DNA of 59,371 nucleotides, taken from the NCBI GenBank assembly GCA_001724025.1, contig MEDJ01000015.1, forward strand, positions 1 to 59,371, read 5' to 3'. A program made the translations under genes and the position numbers. Within the stretch, counting starts at the first letter, position 1. Every line of letters starts with the position of its first letter. Shown here in pieces: positions 56,970 to 59,371 of the stretch. The notes under the pieces are model-generated. The model saw nothing but the letters and a program-made list of their open reading frames with translations, did no database searches and was not told the DNA's origin. Source of the stretch: Acidobacteria bacterium SCN 69-37 (lineage in GTDB: Bacteria; Acidobacteriota; Vicinamibacteria; Vicinamibacterales; SCN-69-37).

Positions 56970-58005
56970 TCCTGTCACTGGTCGCCCCGATACTGGGTTC
57001 ATGGCGACGACGTGCAACCTGACCAAGTTCACCGCGTTCAAGTCGGAGGATGAGGCAATTGCCATGCTCGAACGCCTGCGCTGGCCGAACGGCGTGGCCT
57101 GCCCGCACTGCGGCGGCGTCGACCCCTACCGGCTGACCCCCAAGGCGACGACGAAGACCCGGACGCAGAAGGGTCTGTGGAAGTGCTCGCAGTGCCGGAA
57201 GAAGTTCACCGTGAAGGTGGGCACGATTTTCGAGGCCTCGCACATCCCCGTGTCGAAGTGGCTCATGGCCCTCCACCTGATCTCCGCCTCCAAGAAGGGC
57301 ATTTCGGCCCTTCAGCTTCAGCGGATGTTGGGCCTGACCTACCGGGCCGCGTGGTTCATGGCCCATCGTCTGCGCTACGCCATGCAGGCCGACACGTTCC
57401 TGATGTCCGGGACCGTGGAGGTCGACGAAACCTACGTCGGCGGCAAGCGCCGCGCGGGCAGCCGCAAGGACGGCCGCACGACGTTGACCGGACGCCCCGG
57501 CCCGCAGGACAAGACCAAGTCCGCTGTCGTCGCCCTCGTGGAACGCAAGGGCCGCGCGGTGGCCTTCCCGGTGGCCCGTGTCGACGGTCGGACGCTGCAG
57601 GAAGCGATTCGCACGCGCACCCGCCCGAAGGCCACGTTCATGATGTCCGACGAACTGCACGCCTACGACGGGCTGGTGATGGGCTTCGCGGGGCACGAGA
57701 CGATCAAGCACTCGCGCGGCGAATACGTCCGCGAGAACGTCCACACGAACACCGTGGAAGGGTTCTTCTCGCTGCTCAAGCGGGGCATCGTGGGCACGTT
57801 CCACCACGTGTCGAAGGGGCACTTGCACCGCTACTGTGACGAGTTCGCGTTCCGCTACTCGACCCGCGTGGCGCTCGGCTACAACGATACCGACCGCGCC
57901 GCGATGCTGGTGCTCGGCGCGGAAGGCAAGCGGCTGACCTACAAGCAGCCATCAAGCACTCGCGCGAATTAACCGGGTGCTGTTCAAGGGGCGACGGTGG
58001 CGACG
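56970..58005 (+). mobile_element. IS1595-family insertion sequence (ends uncertain)
   Basis: The transposase gene is intact. Candidate terminal repeats are weak: GTCGCCCC at 56981-56988 is repeated inverted at 57988-57995 with partial similarity outside it. No target duplication could be assigned. Confidence 0.6.
57001..57972 (+). CDS. IS1595-family (ISXO2-like) transposase
   Basis: The 323-residue protein has an N-terminal zinc ribbon (CPHCGG ... CSQCRKKF), then GTIFEASHIPVSKWL, and an ISXO2-like DDE domain: VEVDETYVGGKRRAG, MMSDELHAYDG and HTNTVEGFFSLLKRGIVGTF with YCDEFAFRYSTR. These give the DDN/E catalytic set. The length is normal and there is no frameshift, so it may be active. Its strand and position separate the glyA region from the tRNA-like and methyltransferase remnants. 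Confidence 0.95.
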   Translation: MATTCNLTKFTAFKSEDEAIAMLERLRWPNGVACPHCGGVDPYRLTPKATTKTRTQKGLWKCSQCRKKFTVKVGTIFEASHIPVSKWLMALHLISASKKGISALQLQRMLGLTYRAAWFMAHRLRYAMQADTFLMSGTVEVDETYVGGKRRAGSRKDGRTTLTGRPGPQDKTKSAVVALVERKGRAVAFPVARVDGRTLQEAIRTRTRPKATFMMSDELHAYDGLVMGFAGHETIKHSRGEYVRENVHTNTVEGFFSLLKRGIVGTFHHVSKGHLHRYCDEFAFRYSTRVALGYNDTDRAAMLVLGAEGKRLTYKQPSSTRAN

Positions 58006-58014
58006 TGGCCCCTC

Positions 58015-58084
58015 TGGAGGATCGGGGACTCGAACCCCGCAGTCAGAAGGCTCCATCTGCCCGGACCGGGACCAGCCATCCCCC
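58015..58084 (-). ncRNA. tRNA-like sequence with abnormal anticodon arm (candidate tRNA remnant)
   Basis: On the minus strand a 70-nt sequence folds like a tRNA: acceptor GGGGGAT/ATCCTCC (one G-T pair), D stem CTGG/CCGG with loop TCCCGGT, and T arm CGGGG-TTCGAGT-CCCCG. The anticodon arm is poor: CAGA pairs with TCTG around an 8-nt loop TGGAGCCT, so no normal anticodon can be assigned. No CCA follows the discriminator A. It could be an attachment-site remnant or a degenerate tRNA carried by the mobile segment. Confidence 0.4.
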
Positions 58085-58138
58085 TACCCGCGTCATCGGC
58101 AACCGAAGCTGCCGTTTGACGACGTATGATCGGATGCC

Positions 58139-58279
58139 ATGAAGAAGCGCGCATCGAAGCGACAGAAGCGACAGCCGACCGGACCGGTCGTGCCTGCCAG
58201 CCCGTTCGATTTCGAGGAAACCGTGCGACGGGTGTTGAAGGTGAAACCGCCAGAGAAGAAGGGCGCGAAGAAACGCTAG
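58139..58279 (+). CDS. 46-residue Lys/Arg-rich protein of unknown function
   Basis: The product starts MKKRASKRQKRQPTGPVVPA, has a central SPFDFEETVRRVLKVKPP, and ends EKKGAKKR. The acidic-hydrophobic helix between two basic tails is typical of tiny proteins found beside restriction or mobile genes, but I cannot name a family. Its stop TAG overlaps the stop of the convergent methyltransferase remnant by three bases (CTAG). Confidence 0.6.
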   Translation: MKKRASKRQKRQPTGPVVPASPFDFEETVRRVLKVKPPEKKGAKKR

Positions 58280-58909
58280 AGCGGCAAGGCTGACTGGCCC
58301 GTCGCAATGCGAGACCCGATTTTCGATGGCGTCACAAATTCCCGCTTGTCCTCCAGAATCGCTCGGATACTGAGGATCTGCACTTTCGGATACGACACAT
58401 CGTTATAAGTGAGTGTCCCGGCTGCGTTCGCAGCCGCCATCATGAGTTTGGTCGGTTCCTGAAGGCAGATGAACCCGGCCATTTCGGTATCTGGCTCAGA
58501 CTCCATGACGCCGATTAGGTCGCGTACATGCGTGGGGCCGGTCTTCCCGCCCTTCACTGAAATGACCATGCCCTTCAGGCCGGGTTTGGACTCGTAGTAG
58601 ATCCGTCCGTCAATCCCTCGGTCCGCGCCGCGCTTCTTCAGCGGGAACCCGCCAACGCGCTCGACCGCCCAGTGCTGAAACTGGTGCGCGTCCTTTAGGA
58701 ACAGTAGTTCCGCCGCTTCCACGCTGGAGGGGATGCCGTCGATGTTGAAATCTGTGCCCTCAGCCAGACGATACTTCTCAGCCAGGGACTCACGGATGAT
58801 CTTGATTGCCAAGATCGCCACGTCGCAGCCGATCCACGTGCGGTCTCCCACTTCCTGTGTGGCGTAGATCGTGGTCCCGCAGCCGCAGAACGGATCGAAA
58901 ATCACGCCC
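58276..58909 (-). pseudogene. DNA methyltransferase with C-terminal restriction-like domain, 5' end removed
   Basis: About 210 residues remain. They begin GVIFDPFCGCGTTIYATQEV, the SAM-binding motif (DPFCGCGT) of an N4/N6 DNA methyltransferase of the class with motif I at the C-terminal end; GCDVAILAIKII follows. The rest is a restriction-endonuclease-like domain: RGADRGIDGRIYYE, GMVISVKGGKTGPTHVRDLI and YPKVQILSIRAIL, close to Mrr_cat-type folds. The N-terminal part with the catalytic DPPY motif is missing because an IS21-type element begins at about 58910. It is probably inactive. GC content is visibly lower than in the core genes, which suggests acquired DNA. Confidence 0.8.
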
Positions 58910-59371
58910 TGTTGCCGCTCGTTGAAAACTGACCAGGAAGTCGCGGTTCTGCTCGCTGAAAATTGACCAGGGTGTTCTGAGCGTTCCGACAGGGGTGAGG
59001 CCTGTTGGGATGCCGAGGTGCACACCATGGCGATGTACGCGAAGGTCCGCAGGATGCGCCTGCGGGAGGGGCTGTCGATCACCGAGATCGCGCGACGGAC
59101 AAGTCTGTCGAGAAACACCATCAAAGCGTGGCTCCGCGGGCCGGTCCGGAGCGAGATGCAGTACCGGCGGCGCCCCGGGCCCCGGAAAATCGGCCCGTTC
59201 GCCGCGGCGCTGCGCCAGGCGTTGGAGGCCGATGCGCGCCGGCCGCGCCGCGAGCGCCGCACGGCCGGCAAGCTCTATGCGCAACTCCGCGAGCAGGGCT
59301 TCGGCGGCAGCTACGCTCGGGTGACGGAATTCATCCGCGCGTGGCGCGCCGAGCAGGGGGCGGTTGCAGCG
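58910..59371 (+). mobile_element. IS21-family insertion sequence, left end and istA start
   Basis: The end begins TGTTGCC at 58910. Two 21-nt terminal repeats, starting GCTCGTTGAAAACTGACCAG (58917) and GCTCGCTGAAAATTGACCAG (58951), differ at two positions. Tandem end repeats of this kind are usual for IS21 family ends. The element interrupts the methyltransferase gene, and the right part is outside the window. Confidence 0.8.
59027..59371 (+). CDS. istA: IS21-family transposase IstA (partial)
   Basis: The frame runs from ATG 59027 to the window edge (115 codons). It starts MAMYAKVRRMRLREGLSITE and has IARRTSLSRNTIKAWLRGPV, the N-terminal helix-turn-helix of IstA. YAQLREQGFGGSYARVTEFI is the next family segment, just before the DDE core that is beyond the edge. 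A GTG nine nt earlier is an alternative start. Confidence 0.87.
   Translation, partial: MAMYAKVRRMRLREGLSITEIARRTSLSRNTIKAWLRGPVRSEMQYRRRPGPRKIGPFAAALRQALEADARRPRRERRTAGKLYAQLREQGFGGSYARVTEFIRAWRAEQGAVAA

Noticed and set aside
56970..58005. Exact inverted repeats of the IS1595 element
   Set aside because: Only an 8-bp match (GTCGCCCC) with partial similarity around it could be found. I kept the element but not its ends.

Overview
The window is high-GC bacterial DNA with densely packed, overlapping genes. The mix of genes (surE and minor pilins, a lasso-type peptide cluster, a large exopolysaccharide operon, hspR-dnaJ-clpB-ftsH, rho, coaD-rsmD-recG, fabV, ZTP riboswitch-glyA) suggests an Acidobacteriota member, probably of the Vicinamibacteria. 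That assignment is inference from gene style only; no 16S or other marker is present. Both ends run into insertion sequences (IS5-type on the left, IS21-type on the right), so this may be a whole contig that broke at repeats.

Layout. 1-600: truncated IS5-family transposase, then tRNA-Pro(CGG) with its terminator. 607-6295 (minus): four type IV pilus minor-pilin-like genes followed by surE. 6494-10607 (plus): an outer-membrane barrel gene, then a compact RiPP (lasso-type) cluster: PqqD-like B1, asparagine-synthetase-like cyclase, a short precursor, an HPr-kinase-like enzyme and a B2 leader peptidase. 10585-11459 (minus): PilZ protein and small membrane protein. 11691-36773 (minus): about 25 kb and 22 genes joined by short gaps or overlaps. 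They encode an exopolysaccharide machine: Wza-like exporter, tyrosine autokinase, ABC exporter pair, nine glycosyltransferases, a carbamoyltransferase, a priming sugar transferase, two polymerase/ligase-like membrane proteins and some unusual extras.

36849-45604: lipoprotein, TerC-like protein, then the protein-quality operon hspR-dnaJ-clpB-ftsH driven by a promoter that contains an HspR-like inverted repeat, and rho on the opposite strand. 45742-56465: housekeeping genes (a GlcD-type oxidase apparently fused to a CoA-binding domain through a palindromic repeat, coaD, rsmD, recG, a PfkB kinase, a PilZ protein, fabV, glyA under a ZTP riboswitch, and a small membrane protein). 56466-59371: an accessory region with two tiny genes, an IS1595-family transposase, a tRNA-like sequence, and a DNA methyltransferase/restriction-domain gene cut off by an IS21-type element.

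The most interesting parts are the lasso-type cluster, whose precursor has no standard lasso core; the hspR promoter, which predicts a nearly leaderless mRNA; the nested palindrome inside the GlcD-CoA-binding reading frame; and the mixed-pathway exopolysaccharide operon.
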